Positions 44,910 to 52,907 of a DNA stretch of 64,000 bases are shown one piece after another. Source of the DNA: an uncultured Pseudomonadales bacterium (GTDB lineage Bacteria; Pseudomonadota; Gammaproteobacteria; Pseudomonadales; Azotimanducaceae); the NCBI GenBank assembly GCA_937775265.1, contig CALKBV010000016.1:1-64000 (forward strand), given 5' to 3'. Position 1 is the first letter of the stretch; each line of letters starts with the position of its first letter. Made by a program: the position numbers and the translations under genes. The notes under the pieces are model-generated. The model was not told where the DNA came from. It saw only the letters and a program-made list of their open reading frames with translations, and did not search any database.

Positions 44910-45476
44910 TTAGCAATTGAGAAGGTCTTGGTGATCTTTGAAGATGCGTTCCCATTCCATTTTCATCCACGGTGTGTAGGTGTCAGGGTTCTGAGATAAT
45001 TCTTTGTCGAGCTCTGCCCTGGAAAAGAATCGCCAGTTAGCTACCTCGTTGCTGTTCGGCGAGATGTCCTGCGCTTCCGCAAAGCCAATCCACACCCAGC
45101 AAAGTTCATGCTCACTGCCGACGTTTTGATACCGGGCGTGATACTCAAACTTGTAGAGATAGGTGAGTGGTGCGGATATACCAAGCTCTTGATTTAACCT
45201 CCGATGGGCAGCATCTTTTGAGTCTTCGCCGGCCCTTGGGTGACTGCAGCAAGCGTTCGACCAGTAAAGCGGCCACAGGAATTTTTGAGCAGCTCTTTGT
45301 TGCAGCAAAACCTCGCCGGCCGAATTGAAGATGAACACAGAGAAAGCACGGTGTAGTTCCCCCTGGTCAAGGTGGCATTCCCGTTTTGGTCGCGTGCCTA
45401 CCTTCTCGTCATCAGAGTTGACGAGAATCAGCTCCTCCAGGTCAGAGGAAACAACTTCGTTTAGTTCGGAAGACAT
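44910..45476 (-). CDS. idi: Isopentenyl-diphosphate delta-isomerase, type I
   Basis: A 188-residue Nudix-fold IDI-1. The catalytic cysteine is in SNACCSHP and the glutamate in GSEHELCW, with metal ligands in CHLDQGELHRAF. It interconverts IPP and DMAPP, an essential step when IPP is made by the mevalonate route. It is the last gene of the mevalonate cluster, 124 bp after the fused reductase/kinase. Confidence 0.92.
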   Translation of the reverse strand: MSSELNEVVSSDLEELILVNSDDEKVGTRPKRECHLDQGELHRAFSVFIFNSAGEVLLQQRAAQKFLWPLYWSNACCSHPRAGEDSKDAAHRRLNQELGISAPLTYLYKFEYHARYQNVGSEHELCWVWIGFAEAQDISPNSNEVANWRFFSRAELDKELSQNPDTYTPWMKMEWERIFKDHQDLLNC

Positions 45477-45599
45477 TTATTAACGTCGTTTTCAATAAAA
45501 CACCGGGTTTACGCTGCTGCGCTATCTTTGGATTAACATACAGACGACATAAAACGTTTTTGCCCAAGATGGTAAAAGTACCAGCTTGGCAAAAGGTAG

Positions 45600-47825
45600 T
45601 CATACGGTCACCTGCAGTGCCTTGAAACCATTTCTTGTCAAGCCATTGACGATCGCTTCAGAGTTGTCGTCGCACAGGGCAATGATCGAACCGCCACCAC
45701 CGGCACCGGTCAATTTAGCGCCCAATGCGCCGTGGTCCCGGGAAATCTGTACCATTCGATCCAATTCAGGTGAAGACACCTGGATCGCGCTGAGCAGACC
45801 GTGATTTATAGTCATCATATGACCAAGTGCTTTGTAATCACCTTGCTTGATTGCATCCAGTCCTGATTCAGCAACCTGTGCAAAATTTGCAAATAAAGAA
45901 TCATAAAGAGCGCTGTTTTTTCTCCAACGGTCGCGTACCCCGGCGACCATGTCGACAGTCAGGCTGGGCTGGTCCGATATACCAATCACCAGGCTAAGAG
46001 GTCTTGGAAATTCGATCATATCCAGCCTGGGTTGTTCGCCTGCCTGGTAAACGAGAGGGCTTCCGTAGGTTGCGATGGTATTGTCGATACCTGAGGGTGT
46101 GCCGTGGGCAGCTTTCTCGCAAAGAAATGCGTAATGATTGACTTCTTCGTCATTTAAATCGAGCTTAAAGTGTTTCGAGACTGAGCGCACAATGGCGACG
46201 GCGGTTGCGGCTGAGCCACCAAGGCCCATTGCAGCTGGAATGTTAGGCTTTATGTGCACGGAAAATTTCTGGTTCGCGATGCCTATTTGCTCGAACACGT
46301 TCTGAATAGCGCTCCACCAGATGGAATTGGATTCTTCCAACTTGTCGTCGATGTCCCAGGCGGGCACCTTGATTTCCGGCGAGTGGTCCGTATCAGAGAC
46401 TTCTGCGACGACGGCGTTCTTGATGGGAACGGCAATAGCGGGCTTGCCGTAAACCACGGCATGTTCACCCAGCAGAATCACCTTGCCGTTTGCCATTGCT
46501 GTCGTTGAACCTTTTTTCTTGATCTCGTTCTTTAGGTTTTTGCCCGTTAGCTCAGCCATGATTTCCTTCGCCGCGGAAACCGTGATTTCACCCCGGTCGA
46601 TCAAATGACTAACAACGGTTTCAAACAGTTCCTTGGATGCGCCGGCCGTTACAGCAACACTTCTTGCGTGCAATGACATGTGTCCTTTCTGGATACCTTC
46701 CGTTGACAGGGCCTTAATGGCAGAAAAGTTCTGAGCCAGCCCGACAGCCGCCATTAGTTCGGCGAGTTCCCTGGCGCTACCGACTTTTAACAGCCGATAG
46801 CTGATCATGGCGGTGTGATTGGCCTGCAAAGAGCCGCCTGTGATACCGACTTTGATGGGGATCTCAATAGTGCCAACCAGATCGCCAGTGTCGTTGGCGT
46901 ACCATCGGCTCAGTGAGGAATAGGTACCGCTTCTAGCGGCATAGGCATGGGCCGAGGCTTCAATCGCTCGCCAGTCGTTACCGGTAGCGACTGCTAATGG
47001 GTCTATTCCATTCATGATGCCTTTATTGTGGGTCGCGGCACGATAAGGATCAATCTCGGCGAACTGGGAGGCCAGGATGATTCCGTCACGAACTTCTTCA
47101 CCAGGATAGCCTTTTCCTTCCAGTTTCTCAGTTGGTATGACCACGCTGGCCTTGACGACACTTCGATCGGTCAGGTTGGACAGAATCCTGAGAAAAACAC
47201 GACCTTCCGTCAGGGCTTCGATATCTGCGGCGATTTCCTCACACATCGAATTAATGATGTTTGCACCCATGGCGTCGCAGGTATCAACGAGGATATGAAC
47301 GATCAGCATCAGAGGGTTTCGCTCTGTTCTCTCGAAGGTTCTTATTTCTATGTCCTGAACCCCGCCCCCGCGTTCAACCATCTTTGGGTGAAGCTCATTG
47401 AGTTTGTCGATGAGATCGTTTTTATGAAACAGAATTTGATTCCGGGCTTCTTGCGCATCCGGTGGATTCACGACCTGGATCTGGCCAATGAGAAGGGATT
47501 CGTTTAAAGAAGACTGAATGCCCCCTGACTCGCTAAAAATCTTTGCCGCGGAGCTGAGAGCGGCCACAATCGAAGGTTCTTCAACCACAAGGGGGACGAT
47601 ATAATTTTTTTGGTTGACGTTGAAATTCAGGCCTAGGCCAAGGGGTAGGCCCATGACACCGACGACATTTTCGATCATTTTGTCCGCTCGACTAAGCGGT
47701 AGCGTATGGTGCCCATCGCGAAGTGAAAGCAGGTCCCGTTCAGACAACCAACCGCTTTCGTGTACTTTTTTAAGTCTTTCCCCGATGGATAGCTTGTAGA
47801 ATCCCGGGAATTTTGCCTTGTCCAT
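45600..47825 (-). CDS. Fused HMG-CoA reductase (class II) / mevalonate kinase
   Basis: A protein of about 741 residues. The N-terminal two thirds is class II HMG-CoA reductase: ENVVGVMGLPLGLGL, VVEEPSIVAA (catalytic Glu), THNKGIMNG (Lys), ATGNDWRA (Asp) and GHMSLHAR (His). After a Lys-rich linker (NEIKKKGSTTAM) comes a GHMP kinase: GKVILLGEHAVVYG, AMGLGGSAAT and KLTGAGGGGS, the mevalonate kinase pattern. One chain would turn HMG-CoA into phosphomevalonate. I start at 47825 because GGAG lies six bases upstream; the frame opens eight codons earlier. An unusual domain fusion. Confidence 0.93.
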   Translation of the reverse strand: MDKAKFPGFYKLSIGERLKKVHESGWLSERDLLSLRDGHHTLPLSRADKMIENVVGVMGLPLGLGLNFNVNQKNYIVPLVVEEPSIVAALSSAAKIFSESGGIQSSLNESLLIGQIQVVNPPDAQEARNQILFHKNDLIDKLNELHPKMVERGGGVQDIEIRTFERTERNPLMLIVHILVDTCDAMGANIINSMCEEIAADIEALTEGRVFLRILSNLTDRSVVKASVVIPTEKLEGKGYPGEEVRDGIILASQFAEIDPYRAATHNKGIMNGIDPLAVATGNDWRAIEASAHAYAARSGTYSSLSRWYANDTGDLVGTIEIPIKVGITGGSLQANHTAMISYRLLKVGSARELAELMAAVGLAQNFSAIKALSTEGIQKGHMSLHARSVAVTAGASKELFETVVSHLIDRGEITVSAAKEIMAELTGKNLKNEIKKKGSTTAMANGKVILLGEHAVVYGKPAIAVPIKNAVVAEVSDTDHSPEIKVPAWDIDDKLEESNSIWWSAIQNVFEQIGIANQKFSVHIKPNIPAAMGLGGSAATAVAIVRSVSKHFKLDLNDEEVNHYAFLCEKAAHGTPSGIDNTIATYGSPLVYQAGEQPRLDMIEFPRPLSLVIGISDQPSLTVDMVAGVRDRWRKNSALYDSLFANFAQVAESGLDAIKQGDYKALGHMMTINHGLLSAIQVSSPELDRMVQISRDHGALGAKLTGAGGGGSIIALCDDNSEAIVNGLTRNGFKALQVTV

Positions 47826-47860
47826 TAATGCTCCATCACATCCATTCACATACCACTAGA

Positions 47861-48781
47861 TCAGAGAGCAAACGTGTCGCTATGTTCTCGTTCCAGTTTA
47901 TCGGCCAGCGTGAGTAGTTCTTGTTTGTCGGTACTGTAGGCAATTCCATAATCGCCACCACCTGCACCCGAAGGTTTGTATGCGCAGTTGGCCAATTCTA
48001 CCTTTTTTCGCATCTCCAGGTGCACCTGATTGTAAAAATTAACTCCTGACACTGACGAAAGGCGCTCAAGGTGTCGATCATATTGTTCAATGCTGGTCAA
48101 AATCCGTTGGGAATCATTTTTCTCCAGAGCGGCGATGCACTCAGTTGCAGTACTACGTAGATCACTGATGTGGGATTGGTAGGCGTTCAGGTTATTTTGC
48201 CGCCACCGATGCACAGCCGCTACGTAACCCGTGGTCGACGCGGGTTCGCCAGACCAGATGGCGAGCATATATAAATCATCAGGAAGGACCACAGGCGTGG
48301 GGGATTCACCGCGCTGAAAAACAATCGTTTCATCCATTGCGGCCAGTGCGATATCAGCACCGCTTCCAATGCCGTTCTGGAACGCTAGATGGCACCTGAA
48401 GGCTTTTGCAAACCGTTCATTTGCTGGCGCATCAGGTTGGAATAACTTTACCAGCGCAACAGTCAGCGCCGCGCTGGACCCTAGACCGAGTTTGATACCG
48501 CCGTTAAAAAAGGCGCTGGTATCAAGACTTAGTTGTGCATTTTGGAGCTGTTCCAGGCAGTCTAATTCAACCATTGTCGCCTTCAACAGGGGGTAACGTT
48601 GTAACGCTTCTTCGAGTGAGTGTTTTTCCAGGGTTCTGGTGTGACTGAAAACCTGACTTTTATTCGAGGCCTCAATCGTGACTTTTGCTCTTTGCTTTAC
48701 TGGTACAAGAAGCGCGGGGCCACCTTCAAGTACCGCATATTCACCCACCAGGAAGAGTTTCCCTGGCGCTGATGCATTCAT
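47861..48781 (-). CDS. Phosphomevalonate kinase (GHMP family)
   Basis: A 306-residue GHMP kinase: APGKLFLVGEYAVLEGG at the N-terminus, GLGSSAALTVAL as the phosphate loop and PSGAGGGDYGIA near the C-terminus. Its place between a mevalonate kinase and a diphosphomevalonate decarboxylase indicates phosphomevalonate kinase (ERG8/MvaK2 type). Its ATG overlaps the upstream decarboxylase stop (ATGA), so translation is coupled. Confidence 0.87.
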   Translation of the reverse strand: MNASAPGKLFLVGEYAVLEGGPALLVPVKQRAKVTIEASNKSQVFSHTRTLEKHSLEEALQRYPLLKATMVELDCLEQLQNAQLSLDTSAFFNGGIKLGLGSSAALTVALVKLFQPDAPANERFAKAFRCHLAFQNGIGSGADIALAAMDETIVFQRGESPTPVVLPDDLYMLAIWSGEPASTTGYVAAVHRWRQNNLNAYQSHISDLRSTATECIAALEKNDSQRILTSIEQYDRHLERLSSVSGVNFYNQVHLEMRKKVELANCAYKPSGAGGGDYGIAYSTDKQELLTLADKLEREHSDTFAL

Positions 48782-49740
48782 GATGTTGTAACCGAGGGTG
48801 AACCTCCCAGTCGCGTGACAATCACTCGCTTTAGCCCGGTGATGGTTTTCAGCTGCTGCCTGATGGTGTCAGTAGCTGAGGGTAAGCACACGATCTTGAC
48901 CTGAGCGCCTGCGTCGATGGTGAAGAAAGCAGGTGTACCTGATGATCGGAGTGCACGAACCTGGTGCATGATCTCGACGGTGGCGGCTTGCCAGTAAATA
49001 ATGGGGGGCTCGCTGGTTATCATCGTCGCGTGCATTTTCAGACAATTGTGCTCACTGGTGTCTGCTAACTTCCCGAAGTCTTTTTCTGTGATGGCTTGCT
49101 TTACCGAGATCATGTCATCAGAGTGAGAAGATAACCAGCTTCGATAGAAAGGAGATGTGTTCGCCGTCTGAATCATCGCGTCGGTTGAGCCCATTGCCTT
49201 CGGGCGTTCTTCAGTCACCGCGACTATTACATCAAGCGGCCATTCCTCAGCGGTTGCAATAGGAATGGCATAAGCATCATCTGATGGAATTAACTCGACA
49301 ATCCCGCCGTAGACAGACCTGGCGGCAGAACCCGAGCCTAACCTTGCCATACGAGAGAGGTCGTTTCCGGCCAGTTTCAGGTTGAAGAGTGCGTTGAACG
49401 CAAGACTTAGCGCGGCGAAACCTGAAGCACTTGAGGCGAGTCCAGTGCCGGTCGGGAAGTTATTGGCGGTCGTTATGTGCAACCGCTGGGTGATTTGATG
49501 GTTCCGTCGGACTCTATCAAGAAAGCTGAGAGCTCTTTTGCGAGCCTTATCATCGAGTTCAGTATCAAACGTATCCTGGTTTCCCTTGGCGTATTCAAGC
49601 GTGGTGGTTGTTCTCAGGTCTTCCAGACCTAGTGACACCGAGCCTGTCGCTGGCTGGTTGTCGCCAATACTTGCTTTCCCCCAGTATTTTACGAGGGCGA
49701 TATTTGCGGCAGCGGAGGCGGTAGCGGTTGAATTGCTCAT
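48778..49740 (-). CDS. mvaD: Diphosphomevalonate decarboxylase
   Basis: About 320 residues. NIALVKYWGK near the N-terminus and PTGTGLASSASGFAAL in the middle are diagnostic of MvaD; GSAARSVYGG carries substrate contacts. It makes isopentenyl diphosphate from 5-diphosphomevalonate using ATP. The start at 49740 (MSNSTATASAAANIALV) fits the family; the frame extends 37 codons upstream without similarity. The first gene of the cluster, divergent from the prenyl synthase. Confidence 0.92.
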   Translation of the reverse strand: MSNSTATASAAANIALVKYWGKASIGDNQPATGSVSLGLEDLRTTTTLEYAKGNQDTFDTELDDKARKRALSFLDRVRRNHQITQRLHITTANNFPTGTGLASSASGFAALSLAFNALFNLKLAGNDLSRMARLGSGSAARSVYGGIVELIPSDDAYAIPIATAEEWPLDVIVAVTEERPKAMGSTDAMIQTANTSPFYRSWLSSHSDDMISVKQAITEKDFGKLADTSEHNCLKMHATMITSEPPIIYWQAATVEIMHQVRALRSSGTPAFFTIDAGAQVKIVCLPSATDTIRQQLKTITGLKRVIVTRLGGSPSVTTS

Positions 49741-49867
49741 GAGATAGTTGAAAGTCGGTACGACCCCATTTAAGAGGCTGCGAAGGATACACCATCTGCG
49801 GTCTACTCTCATCATGCTGCTGCGTGAGCTGCTGTTAACTGGTGCGCGCAAACGGTAGCATAAACAT

Positions 49868-50779
49868 ATGAGGCCACAGAACAGTCAGACGCAATTTAGT
49901 GATCGTGCCGCGGAATATAAAACGCGAGTCGAGCAGGTCATGGTAGATTTTGTTTCCGCAAAAAAATTGCAGGGACGGTTAGGTGACGCCGTGAATTATG
50001 CGATTGCGACTGATGGGAAGAGGATTCGTCCTCTGATTGTTTATGCAACAGCGGAGTTGCTGGGGGTTCCGCTAACGATCGCAGATCATCCTGCCGCCGC
50101 TATCGAACTGGTGCATATCTATTCTCTTGTGCACGATGATTTGCCAGCGATGGATGATGATGATCTCAGGCGAGGTAAACCAACGGTCCACAAACAATTC
50201 GATGAAGCGATGGGCATTCTTGTAGGAGATGCGCTACTGACCTTTGCATTTGAATTGCTAGCGGAATCCGGGGTCGAGCCATCGTTGATTGTTGAGTGGG
50301 TGCGCCTGTTATCAATAGCGGGGGGGGCGAACGGGATGATCGCAGGGCAATCTAAAGACCTTGAAGGTGAAACCTCCGTTCTCGCTTTAGATGAGCTTGA
50401 ACAAATGCATAGACAGAAGAGTGGGGCGCTGATCGAAGCGGGCCTTTCGATGATTTGTAGTGAGGTCGTCACAAGCACGATGGGAACCGGGACTAATGAA
50501 GCTGACCGGCTAGAGGGTTTCGGCCATCATATTGGTCTGGCATTCCAGATTCGCGATGACCTGCTGGATGTCGAAGGCACAACCGAACAGATTGGGAAAC
50601 CCCAGGGATCAGATGCGGCCAGCAACAAGTCAACCTTTGCCAGTTTGTTGGGTGTGGAGACGGCACGAAACAGAATGCACCAGGAACTTGCCGCTGCCCA
50701 GCAGCAGTTAACGTGTTTTGGAGAACGAGCTGAAGGACTAAACTGGATCGCTGAATATATTGTATCTCGCAGCAAATAG
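49868..50779 (+). CDS. ispA: Farnesyl/geranylgeranyl diphosphate synthase (IspA-like)
   Basis: A 303-residue polyprenyl synthetase. The first Asp-rich motif is DDLPAMDDDDLRRGKPT and the second DDLLDVEG, with GKRIRPL for IPP binding. It condenses IPP with DMAPP or GPP. The gene is divergent from mvaD across about 130 bp, linking precursor supply to chain elongation. Whether the product is C15 or C20 is not fixed by sequence alone. Confidence 0.9.
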   Translation: MRPQNSQTQFSDRAAEYKTRVEQVMVDFVSAKKLQGRLGDAVNYAIATDGKRIRPLIVYATAELLGVPLTIADHPAAAIELVHIYSLVHDDLPAMDDDDLRRGKPTVHKQFDEAMGILVGDALLTFAFELLAESGVEPSLIVEWVRLLSIAGGANGMIAGQSKDLEGETSVLALDELEQMHRQKSGALIEAGLSMICSEVVTSTMGTGTNEADRLEGFGHHIGLAFQIRDDLLDVEGTTEQIGKPQGSDAASNKSTFASLLGVETARNRMHQELAAAQQQLTCFGERAEGLNWIAEYIVSRSK

Positions 50780-50842
50780 GTGCCTGCTATTCATGGCGTA
50801 TCGAAATCTATAATAAAAACAGAACCGGGGGTGAGTTGATTC

Positions 50843-51667
50843 GTGAGTAAACTTAAAGGACAGATCGCTATTGTGACCGGCGCAGGCCGGGGTGTAGGAA
50901 GGGCTACTGCCATGATGCTCGCTGCAGACGGCGCGTGTGTTGTGGTCAATGACCTGGACCCGGATGTCGCCGCAGAAACTGTTTCGCTCATACAACAATC
51001 CGGACACGAAGCAACGGTGGTTGCGGGCAGCGTGACAGACTCTGACTTTCCGAGCCTTTTGATAAAGGGCGCTCTTGACGCATATGGCGGCATTGACATT
51101 ATCATTAATAATGCAGGCTACATCTGGAATGGCGCGATGCATAACCATTCTAATGAACAATTCCAAGCGATGTTAGACGTCCACCTGTCTGCTCCATTCA
51201 GGATACTCAGAGAATTTTCAAGTTGGTTGAGACCGCAGGCCAATAAAGAAATTGAAGCGGGTGGCCAGGCCAGGTGCCGGAAGGTCGTGAATATTTCTTC
51301 TGTCTCCGGCACGACCGGAAGTGCTACACAGATCGCATACAGCGCTGCTAAGGCCGGTGTACTAGGGCTAACCAAAACGCTCGCCAAGGAATGGGGCCGC
51401 TACAATGTCACGGTTAACTGTGTGGCATTTGGTCCTATCGACACCCGATTAACACAGCCGTATTCCGATGCGCCTCCGACCATTGACGTTGGCGGGCGTG
51501 AATTTAAGGTGGGTTTGAGCGAGAGGCAGATACAAGGGCTTACCGCCACATCTCCGCTTGGTAGAACCGGAAAGCCGGAAGATGCCGCAGGGGCGGTATA
51601 TTTGTTCTGTATTCCTGAATCCAACTTCGTCACTGGTGAGGTGCTCACCTGTTCGGGTGGGCTTTAA
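50843..51667 (+). CDS. SDR-family oxidoreductase
   Basis: A 274-residue SDR with GTG start (MSKLKGQIAIVTG): TGAGRGVG loop, NNAGYIW, catalytic NISSVSG and YSAAK. It resembles FabG-like ketoreductases. It runs downstream of ispA in the same direction (64-bp gap) and is convergent with the peroxiredoxin gene. Confidence 0.87.
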   Translation: MSKLKGQIAIVTGAGRGVGRATAMMLAADGACVVVNDLDPDVAAETVSLIQQSGHEATVVAGSVTDSDFPSLLIKGALDAYGGIDIIINNAGYIWNGAMHNHSNEQFQAMLDVHLSAPFRILREFSSWLRPQANKEIEAGGQARCRKVVNISSVSGTTGSATQIAYSAAKAGVLGLTKTLAKEWGRYNVTVNCVAFGPIDTRLTQPYSDAPPTIDVGGREFKVGLSERQIQGLTATSPLGRTGKPEDAAGAVYLFCIPESNFVTGEVLTCSGGL

Positions 51668-51726
51668 GGTTTGTAAACGGTGGTTTGCTTAGGGCTAATA
51701 TGTCATTCCCTTTGCTATAGACACGT

Positions 51727-52236
51727 TTATTCGAACCCGAGTCGCTCGAGGTTTTTAGCCAGGTCCGGACCAGCTGTAGCTGTTTTCACATTGCGGTCAA
51801 TATCCCTGATGATACCGTCGCTATCGATGTAGAAGGTCCATCTTTTGGCGTAGCCAATTGCGCTCAGTACACCGAAAGATCTGGAGACTGATTTACTCGC
51901 ATCGGACAGGATGGGAAAGTTAGCCTCATGAAGTTTTGCGAAAGCAGTTACGTCATCGAGCGTATCTGTGCTCGCCATGAAGTATGCGACTTTGTATTGC
52001 TTGAGGATTTCATCACTGTCACGCAGCGATTGGCATTCCCTGGTTCAGCCTCCCGTGAATGCCTTGGGAAAGAAGGCAATGACAATTCCGCTGCTACCCA
52101 CCAACTCTTGTAGCGAGTAGGTGTTTCCATCAGAGCCCTGCAGGCTGAAGTCTGGGGCAGGGTCACCGATCTCTGGTGCGGCAATGACAAAACCGGGGAG
52201 TGCGAGTAAGAGCCAAATCAGGAATTGAAAATGCAT
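51727..52236 (-). CDS. Peroxiredoxin-like selenoprotein with in-frame UGA (Sec64)
   Basis: A single 170-codon frame broken only by TGA at 52047-52045. Read through it gives a secreted (signal peptide MHFQFLIWLLLALPGFVIAA) AhpC/TSA peroxiredoxin: GDPAPDFSLQGSDG, FFPKAFTGG-Sec-T, then ECQSLRD, ending in DRNVKTATAG. The UGA falls exactly where the peroxidatic cysteine of the TxxC motif sits. This fits a selenocysteine peroxidase, not a pseudogene: both halves are otherwise intact and in frame. An automatic annotation would see two fragments (51727-51978 and 52045-52236). Confidence 0.88.
52012..52030 (-). promoter_or_regulatory. Putative bSECIS hairpin of the peroxiredoxin gene
   Basis: AUCGCUG pairs with CAGUGAU (seven pairs, one G-U) around loop CGUGA. 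The loop starts 21 nt after the UGA, and its second base is G. A further inverted repeat, GGCATTC / GAATGCC (52032-52038 and 52057-52063), encloses the UGA itself. Confidence 0.55.
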
Positions 52237-52357
52237 TGTAGTAACCGTTGACTATTTAGGACAAGTGTAGACTGTCTCTCGGTCAATCGACAACATGAAA
52301 TTGTTTGCCGCGGCCAGATGAACTATGCTCTCCGGACATGGGATTTTGTGGAACAGC

Positions 52358-52543
52358 ATGTCAAAACCTATCATAGGTGCAGTGCTTGGGCTGGCAATGG
52401 GTCTGACCTTCGGTCTATGGGGTACCTATTATTTTGGCATAGTAGACTGGCTCAGTAGAGTCTGTGTCGTTGCCAGCGTGATGCTTGTGTTCCAACTTCT
52501 GGGAACGACAATTGGTGCAGCGATCGGAAAACCGTCAGCTTGA
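52358..52543 (+). CDS. Small two-helix membrane protein
   Basis: A 61-residue protein with two hydrophobic segments (IIGAVLGLAMGLTFGLWG and VCVVASVMLVFQLLG) and glycine-rich ends; no family recognised. The ATG at 52358 is favoured over the frame opening at 52325. The Shine-Dalgarno is weak. Confidence 0.45.
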   Translation: MSKPIIGAVLGLAMGLTFGLWGTYYFGIVDWLSRVCVVASVMLVFQLLGTTIGAAIGKPSA

Positions 52544-52555
52544 CGAGATCAATCC

Positions 52556-52896
52556 GTGATGTTCATCAGCCATTCGATGTCTTCATACGGCATCTGTTCA
52601 GCAAGGCCTGTCACCGACACACCGGCATTGTTAAAGATCATGCTGATCTTGCTGTGTTATGTGTTAGTTGAAGCGGCGAAAGCCTACATCTGTTCGCGAT
52701 TGGCAACGTCGACGACGTGCACAGACACGTTGACGGTTGGGTCCAGCATCGCGCGGTTTTCTTCCAGACCGTCTGCATTTAGATCTGAAATTGCGACGTG
52801 ACATCCAGCCCTGGCTAACAGCACTGCAAGCGATAGGCCCATACCTGATCCAGCGCCGGTAATGGCCGCCACTTTGTTATTAAAGTCAGTAACGCT
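52556..52896 (-). pseudogene. Decayed SDR gene
   Basis: The minus strand reads FNNKVAAITGAGSGMGLSLA, then AGCHVAISDLNADGLEEN and VVDVANREQM before a stop; further on IFNNAGVSVTG to EWLMNITD. This is the first half of a classical SDR with an internal deletion or frameshift and no catalytic YxxxK. It lies just downstream of selB. Confidence 0.7.
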
Positions 52897-52907
52897 CAGT
52901 ATTATCC

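Noticed and set aside
48369-49795. Alternative ORFs within the mevalonate genes
   Set aside because: All antisense or out-of-frame to enzymes with complete catalytic motifs.
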